From: Sphingomonas sanxanigenens DSM 19645 = NX02
GTDB taxonomy: Bacteria; Pseudomonadota; Alphaproteobacteria; Sphingomonadales; Sphingomonadaceae
Assembly: GCF_000512205.2 (NCBI RefSeq)
Contig: NZ_CP006644.1
Location: forward strand, 2,970,520 to 3,034,519
Length of the DNA stretch: 64,000 nt
Direction: 5' to 3'
The translations under genes were made by a program, and so were the position numbers. Each line of letters begins with the position of its first letter. Position 1 is the stretch's first letter. Positions 28,680 through 37,952 of this stretch are shown here, one piece after another. Under the pieces are notes generated by a model. That model was not told the DNA's origin, made no database searches, and saw only the letters and a list, made by a program, of their open reading frames with translations.

Positions 28680-29717
28680 TTACGCCGCGGCGGCAAGCAC
28701 GACGCTGAAACCGGGCCCGCCATGATTGTAGCGCAGTTCGGCACCCAGCGTCTGCGCCATCGCCCCGATCAACTTGGAGCCGAGCCCCGTGCCCTTGGCG
28801 CCTGCCCCTTCGGCGACGCCGCAGCCATCATCTTCCACCGCGACGGTGAAGCGATCGGCGCCGTCGATGCCCAAAAGCACCCGCACCTGCCCCGCCACGT
28901 CGGGCGCATAGGCATATTTGCAGGCGTTGCTGACCAGTTCGTTGACGATGATGCCGACCGCAACCGCCTTATCCGTAGCCAGACGCACCGGCTGCGCATC
29001 CAGCTTGATGTCGCGTGGTGCATCCGGAGTCGACCAGGTTTCGCTGAGTTCGGCGAGCAGCGAGGCGAGATACTCGGCCATGTCCACGCTCTGCACCGAA
29101 TCGGCGGTATAGAGCCGGCGATGGACTTGCGCGATCGCCTGAATACGGCGCTGCGTATCGGTGAGCGCGGCACGCGCGGCCTCGTCGGTCAGCACACGCG
29201 ACTGCATCGCAACGAAGGCGGAAACGATCTGCAGGCTGTTGGCGACGCGGTGATTGACCTCGGCGAGCAGCGCCTGCAGCCGCTCGTTGCTTTCCCGCAG
29301 GCTCACCTGCGCCGCCTCATGCGCGCGGCGCAACCGTTCGGTGGTCAGGGCCTGCTCGATCGCACGGCCGAGCAGATCGAAGAAATCATCGCTCACCGAC
29401 TTCACGACATAGTCGATCGCGCCGGCCTTGAGCGCCGCCACCGCAAGCCGGCTCTCGTCCGATCCGGTAACGAAGATCACGGGCGGCGGGACAGGCAGTT
29501 CGCGGAGCGCGGCGAGCGTCTCCAACCCGTCCTGCCCCGGCATATAATGATCGACCGCAACCAGATCGAAACTCTCTGCCGCGGCCATCGCGACACCTTC
29601 GACGCCATCGGCCGCAAGCGCGACCTGGTAGCCGGCACGCTCCAGCGCCCGCCGCGTCAGCCGGCGGAGCCCTTCATCGTCGTCGATATAGAGGATCTTC
29701 GGTTGTGGCGCGGTCAT
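28680..29717 (-). CDS. Hybrid receiver-histidine kinase (HisKA_2 type)
   Basis: 345 residues. Residues 1-125 are a receiver with phosphoacceptor Asp56 (VAVDHYMPGQDG) and Lys in VVKSVSD. Residues about 147-220 are a HisKA_2 dimerisation domain with phospho-His156 (LAEVNHRVANSLQIVSAFVA). An HATPase follows (NELVSNACKYAY, DDGCGV, GTGLGSKLI). This HWE/HisKA_2-like class often acts in general stress signalling in alphaproteobacteria. The start shares a base with the stop of the preceding response regulator (TGATG). It is the last gene of a three-gene phosphorelay operon. Confidence 0.92.
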   Translation of the reverse strand: MTAPQPKILYIDDDEGLRRLTRRALERAGYQVALAADGVEGVAMAAAESFDLVAVDHYMPGQDGLETLAALRELPVPPPVIFVTGSDESRLAVAALKAGAIDYVVKSVSDDFFDLLGRAIEQALTTERLRRAHEAAQVSLRESNERLQALLAEVNHRVANSLQIVSAFVAMQSRVLTDEAARAALTDTQRRIQAIAQVHRRLYTADSVQSVDMAEYLASLLAELSETWSTPDAPRDIKLDAQPVRLATDKAVAVGIIVNELVSNACKYAYAPDVAGQVRVLLGIDGADRFTVAVEDDGCGVAEGAGAKGTGLGSKLIGAMAQTLGAELRYNHGGPGFSVVLAAAA

Positions 29718-30160
29718 CAGTCCTCGACGATTTCCGGTACCTGGATCACCGAGAGGAACAGGCCGAGCTGACGGATCGCATCCGCGAAGCTCTCATAGTT
29801 CACCGGTTTGGTGATGTAGACGTTGCAGCCCAGATCGTAGCAGCGCTGGATTTCCAGCTTGTCGTCGGTCGTGGTCAGCACCACCACCGGCGCGCGCTTC
29901 AGCGGACCATCGCCCTTGACCTTCGCCAGGATGTCGATGCCGCTCATGTCGGGCAGGTTGAGATCGAGCAGGATCAGCGCGGGGCCGTTGTGGACCGGGC
30001 CGCTCGGATCCTCGTAGAGGAAATGCAGCGCAGAGGTGCCATCGAGGAAATGCTTGATCGGATTGGAGATACCCGCACGGCGGATATTCTTCTCGATCAG
30101 GCGGGCATGCCCCTCATCGTCCTCGATCATGACGATGTTGACGGCTTGCTCACTGGTCAT
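29717..30160 (-). CDS. Single-domain response regulator (Rcp1-like)
   Basis: 147 residues, receiver domain only. Acidic pocket IEDDEGHARLIEKNI, phosphoacceptor Asp66 (LILLDLNLPDMSG), Thr in VVLTTTDD and Lys in ITKPVNYESF are present. The longer loop (FLYEDPSGPVHNGPALI) and the LNLPDMSG motif match Rcp1-type regulators that pair with bacteriophytochrome-like kinases. It is coupled on both sides (ATGA with the kinase upstream, TGATG with the hybrid kinase downstream). Confidence 0.93.
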   Translation of the reverse strand: MTSEQAVNIVMIEDDEGHARLIEKNIRRAGISNPIKHFLDGTSALHFLYEDPSGPVHNGPALILLDLNLPDMSGIDILAKVKGDGPLKRAPVVVLTTTDDKLEIQRCYDLGCNVYITKPVNYESFADAIRQLGLFLSVIQVPEIVED

Positions 30161-31650
30161 GGCCTGGGCCCCCTGTCACTCACAAAAATCACTGGAATGT
30201 TGAGCGTGAAGGTCGAGCCTTCGCCGAACTCAGATTCCACCCCGATCGTCCCGCCCAACCGATAGGCGAGCGCACGCACATGCGCGAGGCCGATGCCCTC
30301 GCCCTGCTGATCCTGCACCCCGGAACGGCGGAACAGATCGAAGATGCGGTCATGGTCGCGCTTCTCGATGCCACGGCCATTGTCCACGACATCGATCATA
30401 GCGCGGCCATGCTTGGCTTGGCCAGTGATCCGGATCAAACCGGGTCGGCCGGGCTTGAGATATTTGACGGCATTCTCGATGAGGTTCGACAATATCTGTT
30501 CGATCGCAAGGCGATCGCTGACGACATCCGGCAGATCCGGCGCAACCTCCACCGTCACGCCGAGTTCGTCGATGCGGTGACGCAGACCATCGACAATGCC
30601 GTGGACGAGCGCATCCATGTCCACCCGCTCGGGCGAGATCGTCCGGCGGCCCTCACGCGACAGGCGCAGGATCGCATTGATCAGCCGGTCCATCTTCTGC
30701 GTCGAGGTACGGATGAAACCGATCGCCTCGGGCAGATCCTCGTCCACCGCCTGCCGCGCCTCACCGGTGTCGATCGCGGGCGCCTGGGCATCCACCTGAT
30801 CGAGCAGCGCGCGCATCGGCTTGATCGAGGCGTCGAGTTCGGCGGTGAAGCCCATCACATTGACCAGCGGCGAGCGCAGATCGTGCGAAACGATATAGGC
30901 GAAGCGCTGAATCTCGTCATTGGCGCGCTGGAGGTCCACGGTGCGCTCGGCAACCGCATCTTCCAGATTGTCGTTGAGTTCGGCGAGCGCGTTGCGCGAC
31001 GCGACGAGCGTACGCGTATAACGCCGCACGATCGTCAGCGAACCGATGCCGGTGACGATGACGAGGATCGCGGCAAGCGCCAGCACGCCATAGAGAATTT
31101 CCGTGCTCTCGCGGCGATCGCCATCGCGCTCTTCGAAGAGGAGGCGCTCGGCGTCCAGCATCCGATCCGCCCGTTTGACAACTGCCTGCGCGGCCGCCTG
31201 ACGCTCGGCTTCGTCAGCCGCGGACCCGCGCTGGCCGGGGCGCAGCGATCGCTTGAAGAGGCTGTCCATGTGATCGGCCAGCCGTCGCAGTTCGGCGATG
31301 TTGCCTTGCTGACGGGGATTGTCTGCCGTGAGGTGTGCGGCAAAGTCGATTTCCCGATCGAGCCGGGCCGCAGCGGCGGCATAGCTCGCGGAGGGAGCCA
31401 CCCTGATGCGCAGCACTTCGCCGCGCCGCGCGGTGCGCATTTCCTCCACCGAGAGCCGGATCCGGGCGATCTGCCGTTCGACGTCGAAACTGTGGTTGAC
31501 CCATTGGGTCTGTTCCTGCGTGCGCAGCAGCACGAGGGCGGCTGCAACGCCGGCAAGCAGCAGCGCGGCGAAGCCGGCGACCATCATCAACAGCACGCGC
31601 CGCGCGAACCGCCGTTCCGATATGGCTTCCTGCTGATCCAACTCCGTCAC
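30157..31650 (-). CDS. Sensor histidine kinase with CHASE3-type input domain
   Basis: 497 residues. Two membrane helices (about 19-43 and 186-208) flank a periplasmic helical domain of CHASE3 type. A coiled-coil linker follows (LNDNLEDAVAERTVDLQRAND), then HisKA with phospho-His256 (FAYIVSHDLRSPLVNVMGF) and HATPase (NLIENAVKYLKPG, VVDNGRGIE, GIGLAHVRALA). It phosphorylates the adjacent Rcp1-like regulator in the most likely scheme. It is the first gene of the operon. Confidence 0.93.
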   Translation of the reverse strand: MTELDQQEAISERRFARRVLLMMVAGFAALLLAGVAAALVLLRTQEQTQWVNHSFDVERQIARIRLSVEEMRTARRGEVLRIRVAPSASYAAAAARLDREIDFAAHLTADNPRQQGNIAELRRLADHMDSLFKRSLRPGQRGSAADEAERQAAAQAVVKRADRMLDAERLLFEERDGDRRESTEILYGVLALAAILVIVTGIGSLTIVRRYTRTLVASRNALAELNDNLEDAVAERTVDLQRANDEIQRFAYIVSHDLRSPLVNVMGFTAELDASIKPMRALLDQVDAQAPAIDTGEARQAVDEDLPEAIGFIRTSTQKMDRLINAILRLSREGRRTISPERVDMDALVHGIVDGLRHRIDELGVTVEVAPDLPDVVSDRLAIEQILSNLIENAVKYLKPGRPGLIRITGQAKHGRAMIDVVDNGRGIEKRDHDRIFDLFRRSGVQDQQGEGIGLAHVRALAYRLGGTIGVESEFGEGSTFTLNIPVIFVSDRGPRP

Positions 31651-31755
31651 CGCGACCCGTTAGGCCGGGATGTTCGCCTTGCCAACACGCAAAATATGGG
31701 CTTGCCCGAATCACCCCATCGGGAACCTCGTCCGCCCTGCCCGGTTTCAGCATCG

Positions 31756-32298
31756 ATGCGGCAGAGACAGGCGAAGCAGGATCGATCGACGCGGCTCGTT
31801 TTCCATTGCGGGCGCATGGCGGCAATCCTTGTCGCGGGCGCGGTGCTGGGGACGATGCTGGGCAATTTCGCGACCGGCGACATCATCAGCCGGGCGATCG
31901 CGGAACCGCCGCTGATCGACGCCCCCCTCGCCTCCCGGCCCGACGCGCAACCGCTTGCCGCGATAGAGCCCGCGCCGCCGATCCGGTCCTGCATCGGCTG
32001 CGATCCGCCGCCCTTCCGGCGCTGGTACGAAGGCGAACAGGCACGCATCGCCGCCCACCTTGCCGAGACCGACTATGCGCCGTCCGACGCGGGCTATGGC
32101 TATGACCGCTACGGCAATGTCTACTATGACGACGGCGCCTATGATGTGCTGGCGGCCGGTCGCCCCGAACATGTTACCGGAGACGCTTTGGCCCCGGCGC
32201 GTGTTGCGGTGGCCGCTGATGCGCCGGCCATCCGCGTCACCGTCTCGCCGCGCGACCGCCCCGCTATCGACGGCGCTTCAGCAACGGATATGGATTGA
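31756..32298 (+). CDS. Membrane-anchored hypothetical protein
   Basis: 180 residues from the ATG at 31756; an ATG at 31816 giving 160 is possible. A basic N-terminus is followed by one hydrophobic segment (MAAILVAGAVLGTMLGNFA), then Pro/Ala-rich sequence, a short cysteine motif SCIGCDPPPFRRWYEG, and Tyr/Asp/Gly-rich sequence (GYGYDRYGNVYYDDG). I recognise no family. It is divergent from the histidine kinase gene. The last 35 bases overlap the 3' end of the M23 peptidase gene on the other strand. Confidence 0.6.
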   Translation: MRQRQAKQDRSTRLVFHCGRMAAILVAGAVLGTMLGNFATGDIISRAIAEPPLIDAPLASRPDAQPLAAIEPAPPIRSCIGCDPPPFRRWYEGEQARIAAHLAETDYAPSDAGYGYDRYGNVYYDDGAYDVLAAGRPEHVTGDALAPARVAVAADAPAIRVTVSPRDRPAIDGASATDMD

Positions 32299-32902
32299 CC
32301 GCAACGCCCTGATACCAGGGCTCATCCGGCCGCGCATGGTGAATCGCGAAGTGCAGGTGCGGCGCCGCCGGATCGGCATTGCCTGTAGAGCCAACCGTTC
32401 CGATCGGGGCGCCGCGCTTCACCATGGCGCCTTCGCGCAGGCCTGCCGCGTAGCCCGAAAGATGCGCGTAATAGAGAATCCATCGCCGATCTGGCGTGCG
32501 GATATACACGGTGTTGCCGCCAAGATCGCTGACGAACAACTTTTCGACCCGCCCGGCGGTGGCTGCAACGACGGGCGTTCCTTCCGGCGCGAGGATATCG
32601 ATTGCGTCGTGGATCCGTCCGCCTGACCGCGCCTCTGTAAAGCTGTCATATAGCCCCTCACGACGCACGCCCGCGACGGGGACGGCCATCGGACCACCGA
32701 GATCGACCGGCAACCGCCGCGCGGCCGCCGGCGCATTGCGGGAGGCGGCCGGCTTGGGCGGCGCCGCGCCGGGCGCGTCGGGCCGCGCGGGCACGAAGCG
32801 CATCCGGGAGACCAGCTGAACGACAAGCAGCAGCACCAGCGCCCCGCATAGCAGCGGCAGCCAGCGCGGGCGGGTTGCCTTACCGGAAGGCGGTGCGCGC
32901 AT
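32264..32902 (-). CDS. M23-family (LytM-type) peptidoglycan endopeptidase
   Basis: 212 residues from the ATG at 32902, two bases after the L,D-transpeptidase stop. One N-terminal membrane anchor (WLPLLCGALVLLLVVQLV) puts the catalytic domain in the periplasm. Zinc ligands are visible in RIHDAIDILAP (HxxxD) and APHLHFAIH (HxH). The domain has the usual GTPVVAATAGRVEK and GAPIGTVGSTGNAD blocks. It likely cleaves peptide cross-links. The pairing with an L,D-transpeptidase suggests coordinated wall remodelling. Confidence 0.9.
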   Translation of the reverse strand: MRAPPSGKATRPRWLPLLCGALVLLLVVQLVSRMRFVPARPDAPGAAPPKPAASRNAPAAARRLPVDLGGPMAVPVAGVRREGLYDSFTEARSGGRIHDAIDILAPEGTPVVAATAGRVEKLFVSDLGGNTVYIRTPDRRWILYYAHLSGYAAGLREGAMVKRGAPIGTVGSTGNADPAAPHLHFAIHHARPDEPWYQGVAVNPYPLLKRRR

Positions 32903-32904
32903 CG

Positions 32905-34002
32905 TCAAGCCTGGAAGATGACCGTGATGCCGCCCTTCACCATCTGGGCGAGGCGGGCGACATCCCAGTTCGTAAGGCGCACGCAGCCGTGGCTTTCCGT
33001 CCGGCCGATGGTCCGCGGCTCGCTGGTGCCGTGGATGCCATAATGCTCCTTCGACAGATCGATCCACACAACCCCGACCGGGCTGTTGGGCCCCGGCTTG
33101 AGCAATTTATCCTCCTTATGATCGCTCACGTCCCAGAACAGCTTGGGATTGTAGTGGAAGTCGGGATTGCGGCTGACGCCATTGACCTTCCACGAGCCGA
33201 TCGGCAGCGGATCATGCTCACTGCCCATCGTCGCAGGGGCCTGCATCAGCAGCTTGTCATCTTCGCCATAGGCGCGCAGCACGCCCTCGGACTTGTCGAC
33301 GACGATGCGCGTCGCGCTCGGCTGCTCCGGGGCCACCGCCAGTGTCAGCAGGGTGCGGTTCCAGCCGCGATCGTCCTCACCCAGCGCCGCCGGATCGATA
33401 TCAGCGACATTGGGCACCTGGATCACCCGCCCCGCGCCCACCTTCGTCGTCGGGCCGTTGAGCGCGACCAGCGTTTCGGGCGTGGTATGGAAACGCTCGG
33501 CCAATGCCTCCATCAGGCTGCGATAGCCGAGCTGCGCGAAATCGGCCTGCGCCGATGTTTCGCGCGGCAGGTCCGGCACGAACGGTCCGGCGGCGAAAGC
33601 GGCCGGGATGCGCACCATCCGCGTGGCCGGGACATCCTTCCACGCCGCCAGCGCAGATCGGGTCGCGTCGTCGAGCGTGCCCGTCTCGGTAAGACCGCGC
33701 GATGCCTGGAAACCGCGCAAGGCCAGCGTCAGGCTGGCGCCCTCCTTGCCGTCGATCACGCCCGGCGAGATGCCGAGACGGTCGAGCACCACCTGGAGCT
33801 GCAATGCCGGCAGATCGGCCTGCCCACCCGGCGCCCGCGAGGCATCGGCCGGCGCGTCGGCAAACAGCAGCGCGGTGCCGGGGTTCGGCGCCGCCGCGGC
33901 GGGTGTCGCTGCAGCCGCATTGCCGCCGTCTTCGGATTCCTTCACCGACACCTCGCAGGCGGAAAGCAGCACGAGGGCGATCAGGGGAATACAAGCCTTC
34001 AA
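32905..34002 (-). CDS. L,D-transpeptidase lipoprotein (YkuD domain with peptidoglycan-binding domain)
   Basis: 365 residues. The N-terminal lipobox LLSAC predicts lipidation at about Cys16. A peptidoglycan-binding domain covers roughly residues 70-125 (LQVVLDRLGISPGVIDGKEG). The YkuD catalytic domain is C-terminal, with IHGTSEP and the active-site SHGCVRL, Cys340. It forms 3-3 cross-links or attaches lipoproteins to peptidoglycan. It is followed two bases later by the M23 endopeptidase. Confidence 0.93.
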   Translation of the reverse strand: MKACIPLIALVLLSACEVSVKESEDGGNAAAATPAAAAPNPGTALLFADAPADASRAPGGQADLPALQLQVVLDRLGISPGVIDGKEGASLTLALRGFQASRGLTETGTLDDATRSALAAWKDVPATRMVRIPAAFAAGPFVPDLPRETSAQADFAQLGYRSLMEALAERFHTTPETLVALNGPTTKVGAGRVIQVPNVADIDPAALGEDDRGWNRTLLTLAVAPEQPSATRIVVDKSEGVLRAYGEDDKLLMQAPATMGSEHDPLPIGSWKVNGVSRNPDFHYNPKLFWDVSDHKEDKLLKPGPNSPVGVVWIDLSKEHYGIHGTSEPRTIGRTESHGCVRLTNWDVARLAQMVKGGITVIFQA

Positions 34003-34020
34003 TGCGGCATCCTTTCGATT

Positions 34021-34049
34021 ATGGTTCGGGCCTGCAACGCCCGAACCAT
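34021..34049 (-). terminator. Hairpin after the AI-2E transporter gene
   Basis: A perfect 10-base stem, ATGGTTCGGG (34021-34030) with CCCGAACCAT (34040-34049), loop of 9. It lies 17 bases past the transporter stop and before the L,D-transpeptidase start. No T-run follows. Confidence 0.45.
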
Positions 34050-34065
34050 CGCAAAGGCTGCGCGA

Positions 34066-35121
34066 TCAATCTTCGCCGGCGATCCGGATCGGCTTGTCGA
34101 GCATGGTGCGCACATAGATGCGTTGCACGAACACATAGACGACCACGGTGAGCGGCGCCGCGAGCAGTACGCCGAGCGCGCCGAACAACATGCCGGCGCC
34201 GACGACCGCGAACAGCAACACCGCCGGGGGCACGTCCACCGCCTGCTTCTGGATCATCGGCTGCAGGAAATTGCCCTGGAGCTGCTGGATGATCAGGAAC
34301 AGCACGATCGTCCACAGCGCTGTCGCCGGCGAGACGGTGAAGGCGAGCAGCACCGCGGGAATGCCCGCGACGATCGGTCCGACCATCGGGATCACGTCGA
34401 GCAGCCCGGCGATCAGGCCGAGGCCGCCTGCCGCCGGTACGCCGAGCAGCATCAGCCCGAGCCAGGTGAGCAGCGCAACCACCACCGACGACACCGCCTG
34501 CCCGATCATCCAGCCGCGCAGCCCGCGCGAGGCATCGTCGAGCGCCTGCGCCACCGGGCCCTCGGCGCGCTGCGGCATCATCATCACCATCCCGCGGCGA
34601 TAAACCGCCGGGTCGCTGGCGAGGAAGATGGCGCCGACCAGCACCAGCACGAAATCGGCCACGCCGCTGCCCGCCGCAAGCACATAGCTGCCTGCGCGCG
34701 TGGCGAGCGTGCTGAGATCGCTGCTGCCCTGATCGAACAGGCTGCGGACCTGATCGCCGATGCCGAAGCGGTTGAGCTGCCCCTCGACGGCGGCGATGGC
34801 GGGCGGCAGGCTTTGCCTGATCGTGTCGAACTGCTGGACCAACTGCGATCCGAACAGGGTGAAGATGCCGACGAAGACGCCAAGCAGCGCGATGACGGCG
34901 AGCAGCAGGGCGAGACCGCGCGGCAGCTTGGTAAGCGCCTGCAGCTTGCGCGCCATCGCATCGAAAATCGTGGCGATCACGATTGCGGCGAACACCAGCA
35001 TGAACAGCCGGGTGAGTTCCGTGAGCAGCCACGCGACGCCGACGATCGCGATCAGCATCACGATCACCACCGCGATCCGGCCGTAGCTCCAGCCTTCGCG
35101 CGTGCCCTGCCCGTCACTCAT
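34066..35121 (-). CDS. AI-2E family transporter (PerM/YhhT-like)
   Basis: 351 residues from the ATG at 35121, which has GAGGGGGAC upstream; an in-frame ATG 14 codons earlier has a weaker site. About eight membrane segments, with the long soluble-loop pattern of the family and a conserved C-terminal region (VIPMVGPIVAGIPAVLLAF). The family is annotated as autoinducer-2 exporters, though several members move Na+/H+ or are of unknown function. It is divergent from dapB. Confidence 0.88.
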   Translation of the reverse strand: MSDGQGTREGWSYGRIAVVIVMLIAIVGVAWLLTELTRLFMLVFAAIVIATIFDAMARKLQALTKLPRGLALLLAVIALLGVFVGIFTLFGSQLVQQFDTIRQSLPPAIAAVEGQLNRFGIGDQVRSLFDQGSSDLSTLATRAGSYVLAAGSGVADFVLVLVGAIFLASDPAVYRRGMVMMMPQRAEGPVAQALDDASRGLRGWMIGQAVSSVVVALLTWLGLMLLGVPAAGGLGLIAGLLDVIPMVGPIVAGIPAVLLAFTVSPATALWTIVLFLIIQQLQGNFLQPMIQKQAVDVPPAVLLFAVVGAGMLFGALGVLLAAPLTVVVYVFVQRIYVRTMLDKPIRIAGED

Positions 35122-35279
35122 GCCATTGTCCCCCTCGTTCGTGCGCCGCCTTCGCGGCTGCAAAAATCATCGACGCCGCCGATGTTCCGCTTCCGCCATG
35201 ATTTCGATGCCCGCGCGCCCCCTGTCCAGCCTGCGCCTCCTGTCCTAAAGCGACGGCGATATTCGCGCGAGGGAGCGGC

Positions 35280-36008
35280 ATGACGGCGATCGGGATCATC
35301 GGTTCGGCAGGACGAATGGGGCGTGCGATCGCCGCTGCGGCGGACGAGGCGGGGATGAGCATAGCGGGCGGCGTCGATGCCGGCGGCGACCTTGCCGCTC
35401 TCGCGGAGGCGGCCGACCTGCTGATCGATTTCTCGGTGCCCGGCGCGCTGGAGGCCACGCTTGCCGCCGCCGTCGCTGCCGGGACGCCGGTTCTGATCGG
35501 CACCACCGGCCTCGAAACCGCGCATCACGCCGCAATCGACCGCGCCGCCGCCGCCATCCCGGTGCTGCAGACCGGCAACACCTCGCTGGGCGTCACGCTG
35601 CTGGCGGCGCTGGTGCGCGATGCCGCGGCGCGGCTGGGGCCGGACTGGGACATCGAGATCGTCGAGATGCATCATCGCCACAAGGTCGATGCCCCCTCGG
35701 GCACAGCGCTGCTGCTCGGGCAGGCCGCGGCGGCGGGCCGCAACGTGGAACTGGCCGCGGTCGCGGATCGCGGGCGGGACGGCATCACCGGCGCGCGCCG
35801 TGAAGGCGCGATCGGTTTCGCCGCTTTGCGCGGCGGATCGGTGGCGGGCGATCATCAGGTGATCTTCGCCGGCGAGGGCGAGCGCATCGAACTCGGCCAC
35901 CGCGCCGAAAGCCGCGCGATCTTCGCCCGCGGTGCGATCAAGGGCGCGCTGTGGCTGCTCGGCAAGCCCGCCGCACGCTACACGATGAACGACGTGCTCG
36001 GGCTGTGA
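35280..36008 (+). CDS. dapB: 4-hydroxy-tetrahydrodipicolinate reductase
   Basis: 242 residues. The NAD(P)-binding loop [13 protein letters not shown] is at residues 5-17. GTTGLE and the substrate/catalytic block [16 protein letters not shown] with His-His and Lys are present. It reduces HTPA in lysine and diaminopimelate synthesis, supplying peptidoglycan. GAGGGAG precedes the ATG. The stop overlaps the GTG of nth. Confidence 0.95.
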   Translation: MTAIGIIGSAGRMGRAIAAAADEAGMSIAGGVDAGGDLAALAEAADLLIDFSVPGALEATLAAAVAAGTPVLIGTTGLETAHHAAIDRAAAAIPVLQTGNTSLGVTLLAALVRDAAARLGPDWDIEIVEMHHRHKVDAPSGTALLLGQAAAAGRNVELAAVADRGRDGITGARREGAIGFAALRGGSVAGDHQVIFAGEGERIELGHRAESRAIFARGAIKGALWLLGKPAARYTMNDVLGL

Positions 36009-36676
36009 AGAAGGCCGATATCTTCGAGTTCTTCCGGCGGCTGGCGGAGGCCAATCCGTCACCGGAGACCGAGCTGGAATCGGTCAACGACTATACCCTG
36101 CTGGTTGCCGTCGTGCTTTCGGCGCAGGCGACCGACGCGGGGGTCAACAAGGCGACGAAGCGGCTGTTCCAGGAGGTGACGACGCCCGAGCAGATGGTCG
36201 CGCTCGGCGAGGACGGGCTCAAGCAGCACATCAAGACGATCGGGCTGTTCAACGCCAAGGCGAAGAACGTCATCGCGCTGTCGGAGGCGCTGGTCCGCGA
36301 CCATGGCAGCCAGGTGCCCGCCGATCGCGACGCGCTGGAGAAGCTGCCGGGCGTCGGCCGCAAGACCGCGAATGTCGTGATGAACGTCGCCTTCGGGCAC
36401 GAAACCTTCGCGGTCGACACCCACCTGTTCCGCCTCGGCAACCGCACCGGCCTTGCCAGGGGCAAGACGCCGCTGGCGGTGGAACTGAAGCTGGAAAAGG
36501 CGGTACCGCAGCCTTTCCGGCTACACGCGCATCACTGGCTGATCCTGCATGGCCGCTACGTCTGCAAGGCGCGGCGGCCCGAATGCTGGCGCTGCATCGT
36601 CGAGGATCTCTGCGCGTTCAGGCCGAAGTCGGGGGCGCCGGCCCAGTCTCGGGCCGCTCGACCCAAAGCGGGGTAG
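36005..36676 (+). CDS. nth: Endonuclease III (base-excision repair glycosylase/AP lyase)
   Basis: 223 residues from GTG at 36005 overlapping the dapB stop (GTGA). The HhH-GPD fold has [12 protein letters not shown] with catalytic Lys120 and VDTH with Asp138. The 4Fe-4S cluster ligands are Cys187, 194, 197 and 203 (C-x6-C-x2-C-x5-C). These positions match E. coli Nth exactly. It removes oxidised pyrimidines. It is translationally coupled to dapB. Confidence 0.95.
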   Translation: MKKADIFEFFRRLAEANPSPETELESVNDYTLLVAVVLSAQATDAGVNKATKRLFQEVTTPEQMVALGEDGLKQHIKTIGLFNAKAKNVIALSEALVRDHGSQVPADRDALEKLPGVGRKTANVVMNVAFGHETFAVDTHLFRLGNRTGLARGKTPLAVELKLEKAVPQPFRLHAHHWLILHGRYVCKARRPECWRCIVEDLCAFRPKSGAPAQSRAARPKAG

Positions 36677-36730
36677 GATCGACTCGCCATTGCCTGATAG
36701 GCTCGCCGCGGGGGCAAGAAAGGTTCGACC

Positions 36731-37129
36731 ATGACCAGGCTTATGAAGTTCCTCGCCTGCGCCGGTATCGCCGCCGGCGCGCCGCTGTTGCTCGCTGCCG
36801 ATCGCAACACGCCGCCGCCAGCGAAGGAAACCGGCGCCGCGGTCTCCTGCATCCCGCTGCGCTCGATCCGCGAGACGCGCGTGCATGGCGATCAGGTGAT
36901 CGACTTCCACATGAACGGCAAGAAGGTCTACCGGAACACCCTGCCCTACAGCTGTCCGCAACTCGGCTTCGAAGAGCGTTTTTCCTACAGCACCTCGCTC
37001 AGCCAGCTCTGCTCGCAGGACATCATCACCGTGCTGCGCACCGCACCGGTGTCGCCGGGCGCGAGCTGCGGCCTCGGCCGGTTCCAGCCGGTCGAGATCA
37101 TCAAGCAGGACGGAAAAAAGAAGCAATAG
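36731..37129 (+). CDS. Secreted small protein, DUF6491-like
   Basis: 132 residues with a signal peptide (MTRLMKFLACAGIAAGAPLLLA, written here as its start region). The mature part has four cysteines in the pattern VSCIPLRSIRETRV, YSCPQLGFEE, SQLCSQDI and ASCGLGRF, consistent with two disulphides. This resembles the DUF6491 family seen in sphingomonads and xanthomonads. Function is unknown. AAAGG lies ahead of the ATG. Confidence 0.75.
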   Translation: MTRLMKFLACAGIAAGAPLLLAADRNTPPPAKETGAAVSCIPLRSIRETRVHGDQVIDFHMNGKKVYRNTLPYSCPQLGFEERFSYSTSLSQLCSQDIITVLRTAPVSPGASCGLGRFQPVEIIKQDGKKKQ

Positions 37130-37137
37130 GCGGTCGG

Positions 37138-37156
37138 GGCGGCGCTCCCCGCCGCC
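37138..37156. terminator. Hairpin between convergent small genes
   Basis: GGCGGCG (37138-37144) pairs with CGCCGCC (37150-37156) around CTCCC. It lies between the stop codons at 37129 and 37209. No T-run, so moderate support only. Confidence 0.4.
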
Positions 37157-37208
37157 ATCCGAACGCCAGGTGCCCGAGTGACACAACACGCCACCCGACA
37201 ACGCGAAA

Positions 37209-37439
37209 TCAGGACTCCGACCGCCCCCGCACCACCCCCGCATCGTCATCGAGCTGCCCGCTTTCGGCCTTGTGGCCGACATGCGCGGCCAACTCGTCGG
37301 CGGTGGGCTTGCGCCAACCGTCCGGTGCCCGGATCAGCGGCGCATCGCACCGCTTGCAGTTCGTCCAATAGTCCTGCCCGTCATGACGAGCCGTTCCCCG
37401 ATCGGGCAGATGCCCGCGAAGCTTGCACAAAACCGACAC
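37209..37439 (-). CDS. Small zinc-ribbon-like hypothetical protein
   Basis: 76 residues from GTG at 37439, preceded by AAGGA seven bases upstream; the frame is open further up to 37523. Early residues have LCKLRGHLPDR, then DYWTNCKRCDAPLIRAPDGWR, giving Cys/His pairs that could bind zinc. The C-terminus is acidic. I recall a similar short protein in other sphingomonads but no named function. Confidence 0.55.
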   Translation of the reverse strand: MSVLCKLRGHLPDRGTARHDGQDYWTNCKRCDAPLIRAPDGWRKPTADELAAHVGHKAESGQLDDDAGVVRGRSES

Positions 37440-37556
37440 GTAACCATCCTTGTGGCCTGGAGAAAACTCCTTTTCGCACCGACCGTTACGCCGCCGATTC
37501 GCACTACTGAGTACCCAAATCATCTATGATGGTTAACAATTTATTACCAACCTCGA

Positions 37557-37892
37557 TCAGCGGCCGACGAAGAGAAATGCGACCCCGGCCATGATGCAGC
37601 CAAACGCGGCGAAATGACGCCAGTGCAGCGGCTCCCCCAGCACCCACACCATGAACCCGGCGAACACGACGAGCGCGAGCGCTTCCTGGACGATCTTGAG
37701 CTGCCCCGCGCTCCAGCCCGAGGCGTAGCCGATCCGGTTGGCGGGCACGGCAAGGCAATATTCGATCAGCGCGATGCCCCAGCTGATCAGCACCACCAGC
37801 CACAGCGGCTTCGCCTCGCCGCCCTTCAGGTGCCAGTACCAGGCGGTCGTCATGAAGATGTTTGAGAATGTCAGCAGGATGATTGTGGGCAT
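37557..37892 (-). CDS. DUF486/DMT-like small membrane protein
   Basis: 111 residues, start ATG at 37892. Four hydrophobic segments: IILLTFSNIFMTTAWYW, LWLVVLISWGIALIEYCLAV, IVQEALALVVFAGFMVWV and FAAFGCIMAGVAFLFVG. YCLAVPANRIGY is the typical family block. It is related to the drug/metabolite transporter superfamily. Transport substrate is unknown. A divergent small frame starts at 37953. Confidence 0.85.
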   Translation of the reverse strand: MPTIILLTFSNIFMTTAWYWHLKGGEAKPLWLVVLISWGIALIEYCLAVPANRIGYASGWSAGQLKIVQEALALVVFAGFMVWVLGEPLHWRHFAAFGCIMAGVAFLFVGR

Positions 37893-37952
37893 CGGCCGGT
37901 TTTCCAAGGGCTGTTCATTGGGGGTACAGCCGCCTGTGCCCATTCTGTGCCT

